Assembly: GCA_035506575.1 (NCBI GenBank)
Contig: DATJPD010000174.1
Location: forward strand, 62,001 to 126,000
Source: DATJPD01 sp035506575
Lineage (GTDB): Bacteria; Pseudomonadota; Alphaproteobacteria; CACIAM-22H2
Direction: 5' to 3'
DNA length: 64,000 nt
Part shown: one piece after another, positions 53,560 to 64,000 of the stretch
Position numbering within the stretch: position 1 is the first letter of the stretch
How the letters are laid out: every line of letters begins with the position of its first letter
Notes under the pieces: generated by a model
What the model was told of the DNA's origin: nothing
Database searches by the model: none
What the model saw: the letters and a program-made list of their open reading frames with translations, nothing else
Made by a program: the position numbers and the translations under genes

Positions 53560-54144
53560 TTACGAATGACGCTTGGAGGAAGATGGAGCTGTTTCGGGTG
53601 CGAGGTCGGCGAGGCTGACACGCAGCGTGCGGCGCGCCCGCACCAGCAGCGATTCGAGAGCGCCCACGCTGATGTCGAGGATCTCGGCGGCCTCGAGATT
53701 GCTGCGGCCGTCCCAGTGGCAGAGCGTCAACGCCGCGCGCTGCCGCTCGGGCAGGGTGCCCAGCGCGGCGAGGACGCGGGCGCTGGTCTCGCGCTGGGCC
53801 GTGACTTCCAGCCCGCCGGGCTCGTTCGCCGCGACCTCGGCCGCCGCCTCGAGCGGGGCCATCTGCGGCCGCCGCCGGCGATCGATGCACAAATTCACCA
53901 GGACGCGCGTGAACCAGGTCGTGAACTGCGCGCCAGCGGTCGCTTGGCTCTCCCAGTCGGGGGATTTGATCCAGGTCCTCAAGAACGCTTCCTGCACGAT
54001 TTCCTCCGCATCGCTCCGGCTTCCGGTGATCCGGATGGCCAGCGCGGTCGCTCGCGGCAGATGCCGGGCCACGAGGGCGGCGAAGGCGGCATTATCTCCC
54101 CGCCCCGCGCGGCGCATCAACTCGTCGTCGGATCCGTCGCGCAT
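53560..54144 (-). CDS. ECF-type RNA polymerase sigma factor
   Basis: The 194-residue sigma factor has region 2 (DELMRRAGRGDNAAFAALV, then SRSDAEEIVQEAFLRTW) and region 4 (LPERQRAALTLCHWDG … ALESLLVRARRTLR). It heads a five-gene, leftward operon with anti-sigma, metal-sensor-like protein, DUF1800 and DUF1501. ATG at 54144 matches typical ECF length; in-frame ATG codons at 54201 and 54234 are possible but their ribosome sites are poor. Its own promoter could be autoregulated; none was identified. Confidence 0.9.
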   Translation of the reverse strand: MRDGSDDELMRRAGRGDNAAFAALVARHLPRATALAIRITGSRSDAEEIVQEAFLRTWIKSPDWESQATAGAQFTTWFTRVLVNLCIDRRRRPQMAPLEAAAEVAANEPGGLEVTAQRETSARVLAALGTLPERQRAALTLCHWDGRSNLEAAEILDISVGALESLLVRARRTLRVSLADLAPETAPSSSKRHS

Positions 54145-54405
54145 CGCCTTCTGATGTAATCCACGCGTAAGCCGCGGGAGTCCTGCGGCGGGAACTTGCA
54201 TCGTCAATATGAGAACGCCTGGCCGTTCTGTCATATGCCGGCCGTCACTGGATCCGGCAGACGAGGCTAACTATCTGAAAAAACGGTCAATAATTCGAGG
54301 GAGGGGTAGGTCTCCGCGGACACGGCCCACAACGGGCAACGCGCGACTCGGGCGCGCGGGCTATCATCGGCCGCGCGTTCGAGCGTCTTGGCGATGAGGT
54401 AGGGA

Positions 54406-55248
54406 ATGTTCTTCGGCTTGCGGCTGATCGGCCGCGTGATCGGGTTTGCAGTCAAAGCCGTGGTGTTCGTGGCGGCGATCGGTGTGGTGGCGGGTGCCGT
54501 CGCCTATGCGCTGTTCGACGGCGAGCAATACAAGCAGCGCGTGAGCAAGCGCGTGCTCGATCTGACCGGGCGCGCCATGACCGTCAACGGCAAGGCCGAG
54601 CTCGATCTTACCTTGCCGCCGCGCATCGTCCTCAACGACGTGCGGGTAAAGAACGCGCGCTGGGGATCGCGGCCGGACATGGCCCGCATCCGGCGCGTGG
54701 AAATCCAGCTCAATCCGCTGAAGGCGATCTCCGGCGGCGATTCCGTCGCCCAGATTCGCCTCGATGGCGCGGACGTGATGCTGGAGACCAACGCTCAGGG
54801 CATCGGCAACTGGGAGCTGGGCGGCTTCGCGGCCGGCGGCTCCATTGGTGCTCTGGGGGCCCTCAGCGCGTTCGGCCTCCTCGGCGGCTCTTCATCACCG
54901 CCGCCGGTGATCGTCTCGAACCCGACCATCACCTTCCGCGATGACAGGACCGGACGGCAGCAGACCGCGTCGCTGGGCGGCAGCAGCGTCGAAGTCACCG
55001 GTGGGGGCGCCGCGGTTGCCGGCGGAGGTGGTGCTGCCGGAGGTGCGGTGGCGGGAGGGACTGCGGGAGGCATCGGCGGGCTCGCGTCGCTGCCTGGCGG
55101 TGCCGCCGGGTTCGCGCCGGAGGCGGCGTTCGCCGGCGGCTCGGAGAGCAGCCATGTCCTGGCGGCGGCAGGGTCGGATGACACGAACCCCTGCGACGGC
55201 TCGCAGCGCCAGCCGCCGCAGTCCCAGCAAGCGGCGAAGCCGCGCTAG
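54406..55248 (+). CDS. AsmA-family-like protein, truncated
   Basis: The 280-residue protein has an N-terminal membrane helix (about 14-36) and the AsmA N-terminal domain: FDGEQYKQRVSKRVLDLTGRAMTVNGKAELDL, PRIVLNDVRVKNARWG and PLKAISGGDSVAQIRLDGADV. AsmA proteins reach 600 residues or more and help lipid transport to the outer membrane; this one stops after a Gly/Ala-rich tail. It may be a natural short paralogue or a truncated gene. ATG at 54406 follows GAGGTAGGG. Its stop overlaps the convergent lipoprotein gene by 4 bp. Confidence 0.78.
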   Translation: MFFGLRLIGRVIGFAVKAVVFVAAIGVVAGAVAYALFDGEQYKQRVSKRVLDLTGRAMTVNGKAELDLTLPPRIVLNDVRVKNARWGSRPDMARIRRVEIQLNPLKAISGGDSVAQIRLDGADVMLETNAQGIGNWELGGFAAGGSIGALGALSAFGLLGGSSSPPPVIVSNPTITFRDDRTGRQQTASLGGSSVEVTGGGAAVAGGGGAAGGAVAGGTAGGIGGLASLPGGAAGFAPEAAFAGGSESSHVLAAAGSDDTNPCDGSQRQPPQSQQAAKPR

Positions 55249-55568
55249 GATTCAGGCACCGGAACCAGCTCATACCCCTTCGAGCGCATGCAGAAGCTGC
55301 GCAGTTCGCTGACGTTCGCATAGGGCGTATAGGCGAACTGCGGCGCCGGATCGACCACCCGCTGGCCGTTGGGCAGGGTGTAGACGTGCGGGAACGCGGG
55401 GTATGGCTGGCTCGAGATGTAGCGGTCGGCTTCCTGGAACGCGGCGTGGTCGCACGCGGCGAGGTCGGCCTCCGTCCGCGTGGTGCCGTAGAGCGGGTGC
55501 TGCCATTGCAGGGGTGTGCAGCCGCCCAGTGCCGCGGCGGCGAGACAGCAGGCGGCGAGTGCGCGCAT
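55245..55568 (-). CDS. Small predicted lipoprotein, 107 aa
   Basis: The 107-residue product begins with a lipobox (…ALGGC) and so should be anchored to the envelope. The rest contains three cysteines in total, an aromatic-rich N-terminal block (LQWQHPLYG) and YPAFPHVYTLPNGQRVVDP. No family is recognised. Its stop overlaps the convergent AsmA-like gene by 4 bp. Confidence 0.65.
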   Translation of the reverse strand: MRALAACCLAAAALGGCTPLQWQHPLYGTTRTEADLAACDHAAFQEADRYISSQPYPAFPHVYTLPNGQRVVDPAPQFAYTPYANVSELRSFCMRSKGYELVPVPES

Positions 55569-55603
55569 GCTGTGACCAACGCCGATGGCGGGCCGCCGTT
55601 CCC

Positions 55604-55957
55604 CTAGTCCAGCTTCCCGCCCGGGATCACCCCGAACGAGGGCGCTTTGGGATCGGTCGCCGGCTTGCTGTTGTCGCGCACGAACTGGATGGCGCCTTTG
55701 AAGGCGGAGCCTTTGGGCCCGTCTTGTTCCTCCTTCGACATGGCGTTGAGGAACAGCTCGAACCGTTCGACCGCCTTGTCGGGAGCCACGAGGCCGCTTT
55801 CGAGCAGCAGGCTCAGGATCGCAAGGTCCAGCCGGAACATGCTGATCCGGTAGTCGGCTTGCGTGCGGGTGTAAGCCTCGATGAGCTTCGGAATCGTCTC
55901 CATCGACGGGATGCTGTTCAGGAGCGTCCCGGCTGGGTTGTTCGGCTGGTCGGTCAT
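55604..55957 (-). CDS. Hypothetical protein, 117 aa
   Basis: The 117-residue protein is soluble, mainly helical (residues 10-75: IPKLIEAYTRTQADYRISMF and LAILSLLLESGLVAPDKAVERF), and has a basic/polar C-terminus. ATG at 55957 follows GGGAGTGACG, which is convincing. It lies 4 bp downstream of the zinc alcohol dehydrogenase gene, so the two are likely co-transcribed. Function is unknown. Confidence 0.68.
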   Translation of the reverse strand: MTDQPNNPAGTLLNSIPSMETIPKLIEAYTRTQADYRISMFRLDLAILSLLLESGLVAPDKAVERFELFLNAMSKEEQDGPKGSAFKGAIQFVRDNSKPATDPKAPSFGVIPGGKLD

Positions 55958-55961
55958 GACG

Positions 55962-57071
55962 TCACTCCCACGGCATCAGCGACACGTGGATCACGTCCTT
56001 CGCACCTTCGCCGCCCACGGACTTGATGGCGATGTCGACGTCCTTGAGCCCGAACTTGTGCGTGGTGATCAGGTCGAGCGGGAAGCGCTTGGAGGCGAGC
56101 TGCTGCAGAGCCAGCTCGCACGCCTTGTAGCTGTGGCCGCGCGCGCACCGGATGTTGATGTACTTCACCGTCACGCGCGCGAGCGGGAAGTTCGGAAAGT
56201 CGGTCAGTTCGCCTTGGACCACGAGCGTGCCCGCCTTGCGCTTCAGCGCCTCGATGCCGAGCAGCACCGGCATGGTCCCCGCACCCGCCGTGCAGTCGAG
56301 CACGACGTCGACACCCTTGCCGCCGGTGATCTCCTTGATGCGCGCCAGCGGATCTTCGCGGCTGACGTCGATCGTATGGTCGGCGCCCAGTTTCTTGGCG
56401 ACCTCGAGTCTCGCGGCATCCTTGGCGGTCCCGGTGACGATGATCAGCGAGGCGCCCGCCTGCTTGCACACCACCGTCTGCGAGAGCCCCTGCTGGCCCG
56501 GCCCCTGGATGAGGACCGTCGAGTTGTAGCCGACCCCGCCATCCATCAGCGACCATTCGACGCCGTTGGCCATCGGCGTCACGATGCCCGCGAGCTCCGG
56601 CGTCACACCCTTCGGCACGTGGTGCAGCACGGCGTTCCACGGCAGATAGACGTACTGCGCGAAGCCGCCCCACAAATGCGGCGCCCGCTCGGCCGAGGTG
56701 TAGCCGTAGCGGATGGCATCGGGGTTGTAGCGCCAGTCCGTGTTTTCGCAGTGGCGGTATTGGCCGAGATGGCACCACTCGCACTTGCCGCAGCTCACGT
56801 AATGCTCGACGAAGACGAGGTCGCCTTCCTTGAACCCCTTGCGGCGCGTGAACTCGCGGCCCGCCTTGACGATCGTGCCGATATTCTCGTGGCCCATGAT
56901 GACCGGGGCCGCCGACGGCGGGTGCTTGTAGAGCTTGACGTCGGTGCCGCAGATGCCGGCGACCTCCATCTTCATCAGCGCCGCATCCTCGGGGATGTCC
57001 GGCATCGGGTAGTCGCGGAACTCGGTCTTGCTCGGGCCGGTGCGCACCGCCGCGAGTACTTTTTCGGCCAC
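55962..57071 (-). CDS. Zinc-dependent medium-chain alcohol dehydrogenase
   Basis: The 369-residue enzyme has the catalytic-zinc pattern GICGTD … GHENIG, structural-zinc cysteines CGKCEWC … C, and a Rossmann segment (VLIQGPGQQGLSQTVVCKQAG) for NAD(P). Substrate is unknown but includes likely alcohols or polyols. GTG at 57071 is chosen because GGAGG lies 5 bases upstream of it; the frame stays open to GTG at 57083. It is followed after 4 bp by a 117-residue hypothetical gene. Confidence 0.92.
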   Translation of the reverse strand: MAEKVLAAVRTGPSKTEFRDYPMPDIPEDAALMKMEVAGICGTDVKLYKHPPSAAPVIMGHENIGTIVKAGREFTRRKGFKEGDLVFVEHYVSCGKCEWCHLGQYRHCENTDWRYNPDAIRYGYTSAERAPHLWGGFAQYVYLPWNAVLHHVPKGVTPELAGIVTPMANGVEWSLMDGGVGYNSTVLIQGPGQQGLSQTVVCKQAGASLIIVTGTAKDAARLEVAKKLGADHTIDVSREDPLARIKEITGGKGVDVVLDCTAGAGTMPVLLGIEALKRKAGTLVVQGELTDFPNFPLARVTVKYINIRCARGHSYKACELALQQLASKRFPLDLITTHKFGLKDVDIAIKSVGGEGAKDVIHVSLMPWE

Positions 57072-57204
57072 GCGTTCCTCCACTTAGAACGGTCGAAAAG
57101 ATGATGGCGCACTCTAGGCCCGATGGGTGCGAAGGGGAATATGCTGCAAAGCCGCTTGCCTGGCCGCCGCGAGGCGGCGAAGGTGATGCAGCCGAGCCTT
57201 TGAT

Positions 57205-57504
57205 ATGCCCCGACCGGTCCTCAGGAGCCTCGATCACGGCGATGCGCTGCGGCGCGTCCGCGAGTGGACGCGCACGCGGTTCGGCCTGTCCCACGATGCC
57301 ATGATCCTGGTCAGCGAGCGCGACGGCACCGTCCCGGGCGGCCCTGCGGTCGAGACCGTCGTCGGCTTCTGGACGGATCGGGAGACGCGCCATCATTTCC
57401 GGATCTTCAAGCCGGTGGCGGAGATCGTTCCGGACGATCTGCCCTTTGCCTGGCTCAAGGACGCGCTGGCGGTCTCGCCGGATTGGCAGTGCGAGTGCTG
57501 CTGA
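57205..57504 (+). CDS. Hypothetical protein, 99 aa, Cys-rich end
   Basis: The 99-residue protein is compact, with a predicted alpha/beta core (DHGDALRRVREWTRTRFGL, AMILVSERDG, VVGFWTD) and ends in the sequence DWQCECC. The C-terminal CECC could bind metal or form disulfides. ATG at 57205 has only a weak upstream purine run. Family not recognised. Confidence 0.6.
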   Translation: MPRPVLRSLDHGDALRRVREWTRTRFGLSHDAMILVSERDGTVPGGPAVETVVGFWTDRETRHHFRIFKPVAEIVPDDLPFAWLKDALAVSPDWQCECC

Positions 57505-57507
57505 TCG

Positions 57508-57543
57508 GTAAAACAAGGTCGCTCGTGCATTCGCACGAGCGAC
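57508..57543 (-). terminator. Probable intrinsic terminator, reading leftward
   Basis: On the minus strand an 11-bp perfect hairpin is followed by CTTGTTTTACC. It lies about 110 bp after the DUF1080 stop codon and forms the last hairpin of copy B. The T-run is interrupted, so strength is uncertain. Confidence 0.5.
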
Positions 57544-57630
57544 GAGAAGTGGAAGGGCTTGGCAGGGCGATCGCTGTGAGTCACCCGCGAGCGCGGATGC
57601 GCTCGCGCCGGCGAGCAACCTGGGTTGGCG
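57512..57630. repeat. Dispersed three-hairpin element, copy B
   Basis: This copy of the element described at 33861-33978 has hairpin 1 (57518-57543, GTCGCTCGTGC/GCACGAGCGAC, loop ATTC), AGAAGTGG (57545-57552), GTCACCCG (57580-57587), hairpin 2 (57586-57607, CGCGAGCGC/GCGCTCGCG, loop GGAT), and hairpin 3 (57615-57643, GCAACCT/AGGTTGC) enclosing GGGTTGGCG at 57622-57630. Single-stranded parts match copy A, and stem bases differ while pairing is kept. It lies between a rightward hypothetical gene and the leftward DUF1080 gene. Confidence 0.6.
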
Positions 57631-57654
57631 GGCGGCAGGTTGCGAGCCGGTCCG

Positions 57655-58266
57655 CTATAAGCTCTTGATCTCGACCTTCCGGAACTTCACAACGCCCTTG
57701 CTGCCCGGCACACCCTTGCCGTATTGCAGCGCGATGTGCCCGGATTTGTGCTCGGCGTTGACGGCGTCGGCCACCGTCTTCACGCCGTTGATGGTGACCG
57801 TGAAGTGGTCGCCGCGCGCGACGATGTCGTAGGTGTTCCATTTGCCGCCGGCCTTGACCACCGTATCGGACTTGGCCACTCCGACGATGGCGCCCGTGGC
57901 GTAGGTGGGGTCGGGCCGCTGGTCGAAGATGTTCACCTCGTAGGCGGTCTTGCCGGTGACGCTCTTGGGGTCCTCGCAGCGGATGAAGATGCCGCTGTTC
58001 GCGTCGTCGCTCACCCAGAACTCGGCGTGAATCTCGAAATTCGTATACGTGTCCTTCGACACCAGGAAGCCTTCACCGTTGTCCGCGACCACGGCACCGT
58101 CGGCGACCTTCCAGTTCGCGTCGCCGATCGGCGTCCAATGGTCGAGGTTCTTGCCGTCGAACAGGGCCACCCAGCCATTGCTCTGGGCGGGCGAGGGGGA
58201 CGAGGGTGCTACGGCGCCAAGGCCAAGCAGGACCAGTGCGAGTGCAAGCGCAGACCGGCGGGTCAT
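57655..58266 (-). CDS. Secreted DUF1080 (3-keto-disaccharide hydrolase-like) protein
   Basis: The 203-residue product has a signal peptide (about 1-29, ending SPAQS) and a DUF1080 concanavalin-like domain: WVALFDGKNLDHWTPIGDANWKVADGAVV, DDANSGIFIRCEDP and YEVNIFDQRPD. DUF1080 proteins are often glycan-active hydrolases or binding domains. ATG at 58266 follows GGGAGG. Its 3' end is bordered by copy B of the hairpin element. Confidence 0.88.
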   Translation of the reverse strand: MTRRSALALALVLLGLGAVAPSSPSPAQSNGWVALFDGKNLDHWTPIGDANWKVADGAVVADNGEGFLVSKDTYTNFEIHAEFWVSDDANSGIFIRCEDPKSVTGKTAYEVNIFDQRPDPTYATGAIVGVAKSDTVVKAGGKWNTYDIVARGDHFTVTINGVKTVADAVNAEHKSGHIALQYGKGVPGSKGVVKFRKVEIKSL

Positions 58267-58456
58267 GGTTGGGTTCCTCCCGATTGTCGAATTTGCCTTA
58301 TTGTTTCGCAAGATAGCAGAAGCCCCGGCGAAAGCACAGGTCGGCCCGGCGGGCCGCCGGGGCGGACGCCGTAATTCACCGTTCTTTAAGGCTAGCCCGC
58401 AATAGTGGGCCGCCGGGGCACGTCGTGCCTGAGCAGACGATCGAAGAGGGGCGCCC

Positions 58457-60724
<2,268 letters not shown>

Positions 60725-60846
60725 CTGCCCAAAATCAGGTCAGACCTGCGTTCCTAAGGCCGCCGGTCACGATCTGGCGACCGGCCCGACGGCACATTCC
60801 TTGGCATTGGCTTTGCTTTGATGAGGCCATGGCCAAGGAGGCAGTC

Positions 60847-62460
60847 ATGTCGAGAGCATCGATCCGCGCGGTGTGCCTCATCGCGTCCCTGCTGGGCTCG
60901 CTCGCCTGGGCGGCTCCCGCGAGCGCGGGCGGCACCTTGCGCATCGCCATGACCGCGTCGGACATCCCGACCACGACCGGCATGCCCAACAACGGCTTCG
61001 AAGGAATGCGCTTCCTCGGATATCCGATCTTCGAGGCGCTGACCTTGTGGGACCTCACGCGGACCGACCAGCTCGCCGGCTTGCGGCCCGGCCTCGCCGA
61101 AAGCTGGGAGCAGGCGAGCGACGACAAGAAGACGTGGATCTTCCACCTGCGTCGCGGCGTGAAGTTTCACGACGGCACCGAGTTCAACGCCGACGCCGTG
61201 GTGTGGAATCTCGACCGTTACTTCAAGAACGACAGCCCGCAATTCGAGCCGCTCGCCGCCGGCATGAGCCGCGCGCGCGTCCCGATCATGGGCAGCTACA
61301 AGAAGCTCGACGCCTTCACGGTCGCGATCACCACGACAAAGCCCGCCTCCTACTTCCCCTATATGGCGGTGTATCTCCTGATGACCTCGCCCGCGTCGTT
61401 CGAGGCGGGTGCGCATGACTGGGCTAAGGTCGCGGCCTTGCCCGCCGCCGGCACGGGCCCGTTCAAGATCGCCAAATTCGTGCCCCGCGAGTCCGTGGAG
61501 CTGGCCGCAAATCCCGCCTACTGGGACCAGGCGCACAAGGCGAAGCTCGACCGCGTGCTGCTGCTGCCGATCCCCGAGGCGAACACGCGGATGGCGGCGC
61601 TGCGCTCGGGGCAGGTGGACTGGATCGAGGTGCCGCCGCCCGACGGAATTTCGGCTCTCAAGGCCGCGGGCTTCAACGTCGTCACCGGTTCGTATCCGCA
61701 TGTGTGGCCGTGGTTCTACAACATGGCCGCCCCCGGCAGTCCGCTCGCCGACGTGCGCGTGCGCCAGGCGCTCAACTACTGCATCGACCGCGACGGCCTC
61801 GTATCGCTGCTCAACGGTACGGCCGAACCTGCGGTCGGCTGGCTCAAGGCGAGCGATCCGAATTTCGGCAGCCCGGCGAACCGCTACGGCTTCGATCCGA
61901 AGAAGGGCAAGGCGTTGCTCCAGGAGGCCGGCTACTCGGCCGCCAAGCCGCTGTCGTTCAAGGTCATGATCTCGGCGTCGGGCTCGGGGCAGATGCTGCC
62001 GCTGCCGATGAACGAGTTCCTGCAGGAGAACCTCAAGCAGGCGTGCGATGTCGATGTCGCGTTCGAGGTGGTGGAGTGGCAGAACCTGCTGACCGCCGCC
62101 CGCTTTGCACCCGACAACCCGCAGCTCAAGGGCTCCATGGCCCTCAACATCAGCTCTCCGTCCTCCGACGTCGGCCTCATGGCGCGCTATTTCCTGGAAT
62201 CGAGCTTCTCGCCGAACGGCTTCAACTTCGAGCACTGGAAGGACCCGGAATTCGAGGCGGCCATGACCGCTCTCTCCGAGGCCACCGATGCGGGGGTCAT
62301 CCAGGCGGCGACGCGCAAGGCGCACGAGCGGCTCGTCGACAATCCGCCATGGCTCTACATCGTTCACGACCTGAACCCGCGCGCCATGAGCAAGTCCGTC
62401 CAAGGCTTTGTCTCGCCGCAATCGTGGTTCGTGGACCTGACCCTCGTGAGCATGCAGTAG
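60847..62460 (+). CDS. Family 5 extracellular solute-binding protein (peptide/opine type)
   Basis: The 537-residue protein has a signal peptide (about 1-27, ending PASAG) and SBP_bac_5 features: GGTLRIAMTASDIPTTTG, AESWEQASDDKKTWIFHLRRGVKFHDG and the ALRSGQVDWIEV block. ATG at 60847 is chosen over 60829 because AAGGAGG lies 6 bases upstream. The ligand could be an oligopeptide, opine or other large solute. The next gene is a paralogue, 23 bp away. Confidence 0.92.
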   Translation: MSRASIRAVCLIASLLGSLAWAAPASAGGTLRIAMTASDIPTTTGMPNNGFEGMRFLGYPIFEALTLWDLTRTDQLAGLRPGLAESWEQASDDKKTWIFHLRRGVKFHDGTEFNADAVVWNLDRYFKNDSPQFEPLAAGMSRARVPIMGSYKKLDAFTVAITTTKPASYFPYMAVYLLMTSPASFEAGAHDWAKVAALPAAGTGPFKIAKFVPRESVELAANPAYWDQAHKAKLDRVLLLPIPEANTRMAALRSGQVDWIEVPPPDGISALKAAGFNVVTGSYPHVWPWFYNMAAPGSPLADVRVRQALNYCIDRDGLVSLLNGTAEPAVGWLKASDPNFGSPANRYGFDPKKGKALLQEAGYSAAKPLSFKVMISASGSGQMLPLPMNEFLQENLKQACDVDVAFEVVEWQNLLTAARFAPDNPQLKGSMALNISSPSSDVGLMARYFLESSFSPNGFNFEHWKDPEFEAAMTALSEATDAGVIQAATRKAHERLVDNPPWLYIVHDLNPRAMSKSVQGFVSPQSWFVDLTLVSMQ

Positions 62461-62483
62461 CGGCATCGGCAGGAGAACACGAC

Positions 62484-64000
62484 ATGGATCGGCGCAGTTT
62501 CGTTCGTTCGGCGGCAGCGGCCAGCCTCGCTCCCTGGGTCTTGCGGAGCGTGCCCGCGTCCGCGGCCGAGACCGTGCTGCGCATCGGCATGACCGCGTCC
62601 GACATCCCGCTCACGACCGGCCAGGCCGACAACGGCGGCGAGGGGATGCGCTTCATCGGGCTTACGATCTACGACGCGCTGGTGAACTGGGACCTCACGT
62701 CGGCGGACAAGCCCTCCGACCTGATCCCCGGGCTGGCCGTGAGCTGGACGGTCGACGCGGCGGACAAGACCAAGTGGACCTTCCAGTTGCGCGAGGGCGT
62801 GAAGTACCACGACGGGTCCGGCTTCACCGCCGCGGACGTGGTGTGGAACCTCGACAAGCTGCTCAAGAACGACGCGCCGCAGTTCGATCCCAAGCAGTCG
62901 GCGCAGGGCCGCTCGCGTATTCCCACGGTCGCGAGCTATCGCGCCGCCGGCGTCTACACGCTCGAGATCACGACGAAGGAGCCGGATGCGTTCCTGCCTT
63001 ACGAGCTCGCCTGGATCCCGATGTCGAGCCCGGCGCAGTGGGAGGCGCTCGGCCGCAGCTGGGACAAGTTCGCAAGCCAGCCCTCGGGCACCGGCCCGTG
63101 GCGCCTCACCGGCTTCACGCCGCGCGAGCGCGCCGAGCTGTCGCGCTTCGATGGCCATTGGGACAAGACCCGCGTGCCGAAGCTCGACAAGCTGGTCCTC
63201 ATCCCGATGCCCGAAGCGACCACCCGCATCGCGGCGTTGCGCTCGGGCCAGGTGGACTGGATCGAGGCGCCGTCGCCGGACGCGGTGCCCGGCCTGAAAT
63301 CCGCCGGCTTCGCGATCGTCACCAACGCCTATCCGCACAACTGGACGTACCATCTGAGCCGCGTCGAGGGCTCGCCGTGGAACGATATCCGCATCCGCAA
63401 GGCCGCCAACCTCGCGATCGACCGCGAGGGCCTGAAGCAGCTCCTGTCCGGCATGATGATCGCGGCCGAGGGCTTCATGCCGCCCGGCCATCAATGGTTC
63501 GGCAGCCCGGCCTTCAAGGTCAGATACGACCCGGCGGAAGCGAAGAAGCTCCTGGCCGAGGCCGGGTACGGCCCCGCCAAACCCGTGTCGACCAAGATCC
63601 TGATCTCGTCCTCCGGCTCGGGCCAGATGCAGCCGCTGCCGATGAACGAATTCGTGCAGCAGAACCTCGCGGAAGTCGGCATCAAGGTCGAATTCGAAGT
63701 CGTCGAGTGGAACACGCTCATCAACATCTGGCGGGCCGGTGCCAGGAGCGACACGGCGCACGGTGCGACGGGCATGAACTACAGCTACTTCATCCAGGAT
63801 CCCTTCACCGCCTTCATCCGCCACGTAGACAGCAAGCTTGTCCCGCCGGCCGGCACGAACTGGGGCTTCTACGCGGATCCCGAGATGGACGCGCTGCTGC
63901 AGCAGGCGAAGACGACCTTCGACGCCAAGGCCCAGACCGAGGTGCTGCGGCGCATCCACGAGAAATACGTGAACGACGCGCTGTTCATCATGATCGCGCA
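62484..64000 (+). CDS. Family 5 solute-binding protein, partial, Tat-type signal
   Basis: The gene continues beyond the window. The visible 505 residues start with a twin-arginine-like signal (DRRSFVRSAAAASL …VPASAA) and align with the preceding gene: LRIGMTASDIPLTTGQADNG and EGMRFIGLTIYDALVNWDL. ATG at 62484 has AGGAG upstream. Permease and ATPase genes probably follow outside the window. Two tandem paralogous binding proteins may widen ligand range. Confidence 0.9.
   Translation, partial: MDRRSFVRSAAAASLAPWVLRSVPASAAETVLRIGMTASDIPLTTGQADNGGEGMRFIGLTIYDALVNWDLTSADKPSDLIPGLAVSWTVDAADKTKWTFQLREGVKYHDGSGFTAADVVWNLDKLLKNDAPQFDPKQSAQGRSRIPTVASYRAAGVYTLEITTKEPDAFLPYELAWIPMSSPAQWEALGRSWDKFASQPSGTGPWRLTGFTPRERAELSRFDGHWDKTRVPKLDKLVLIPMPEATTRIAALRSGQVDWIEAPSPDAVPGLKSAGFAIVTNAYPHNWTYHLSRVEGSPWNDIRIRKAANLAIDREGLKQLLSGMMIAAEGFMPPGHQWFGSPAFKVRYDPAEAKKLLAEAGYGPAKPVSTKILISSSGSGQMQPLPMNEFVQQNLAEVGIKVEFEVVEWNTLINIWRAGARSDTAHGATGMNYSYFIQDPFTAFIRHVDSKLVPPAGTNWGFYADPEMDALLQQAKTTFDAKAQTEVLRRIHEKYVNDALFIMIA

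Overview
The window is GC-rich, densely coded and gene-diverse. Codon and family content point to an alphaproteobacterium, probably Rhodospirillales or Hyphomicrobiales. Support comes from a PhyR-type sigma-like domain, an FNR/FixK-type box, a bactofilin next to an M23 peptidase, many solute-binding proteins and DUF-rich metabolic clusters. I saw no rRNA, tRNA, CRISPR array, insertion sequence or prophage. Most of it reads as chromosomal backbone with metabolic islands.

Layout. 1-9.3 kb: a SleB-like cell-wall hydrolase, a trehalose-phosphate synthase relative, a LuxR-type regulator divergent from a REC-PAS-kinase-REC hybrid kinase, a methyltransferase, a TAXI binding protein without signal peptide, a 36-residue membrane protein behind an FNR-type box, a GNAT protein, and a PhyR sigma-like domain without its receiver. 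9.4-14.6 kb: release factor 3, an ABC-F ATPase and a TPR/GT41 glycosyltransferase. 14.8-18.8 kb: an ABC-exporter-like protein with degenerate ATPase motifs and repeated Q-loop segments, then a cyclic-nucleotide-binding protein and a CheZ-like phosphatase. 18.9-24.5 kb: a complete polyamine-type ABC operon (potFGHI) and a MASE4-type kinase.

25-38.5 kb: NHL-repeat protein, NMT1-type binding protein, two paralogous lipoproteins, FAD monooxygenase, two PEBP-family proteins, a TauE/SafE permease, a two-subunit Rieske dioxygenase with a FlK-like thioesterase, patatin, inositol-phosphatase-like protein and a von Willebrand factor A protein. 38.5-50 kb: an allantoin/oxamate nitrogen-salvage region (puuE allantoinase, amidase, allG/fdrA/allH-type oxamate carbamoyltransferase proteins, carbamate kinase, and uraD), interrupted by an M23 peptidase-bactofilin pair and a binding protein. 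50-54.2 kb: a five-gene operon of ECF sigma factor, putative anti-sigma, periplasmic metal-sensor-like protein, DUF1800 and DUF1501. 54.4-64 kb: AsmA-like protein, small lipoprotein, zinc alcohol dehydrogenase, DUF1080 protein, Cache/PAS kinase and two tandem peptide/opine-type binding proteins, the last cut by the window end.

The most unusual items are the pseudo-ABC protein with three Q-loop-like segments, two copies of a roughly 120-bp element with three hairpins whose stems differ in sequence but keep pairing, the FNR-box-linked 36-residue membrane protein, and the sigma/anti-sigma operon carrying DUF1800/DUF1501.
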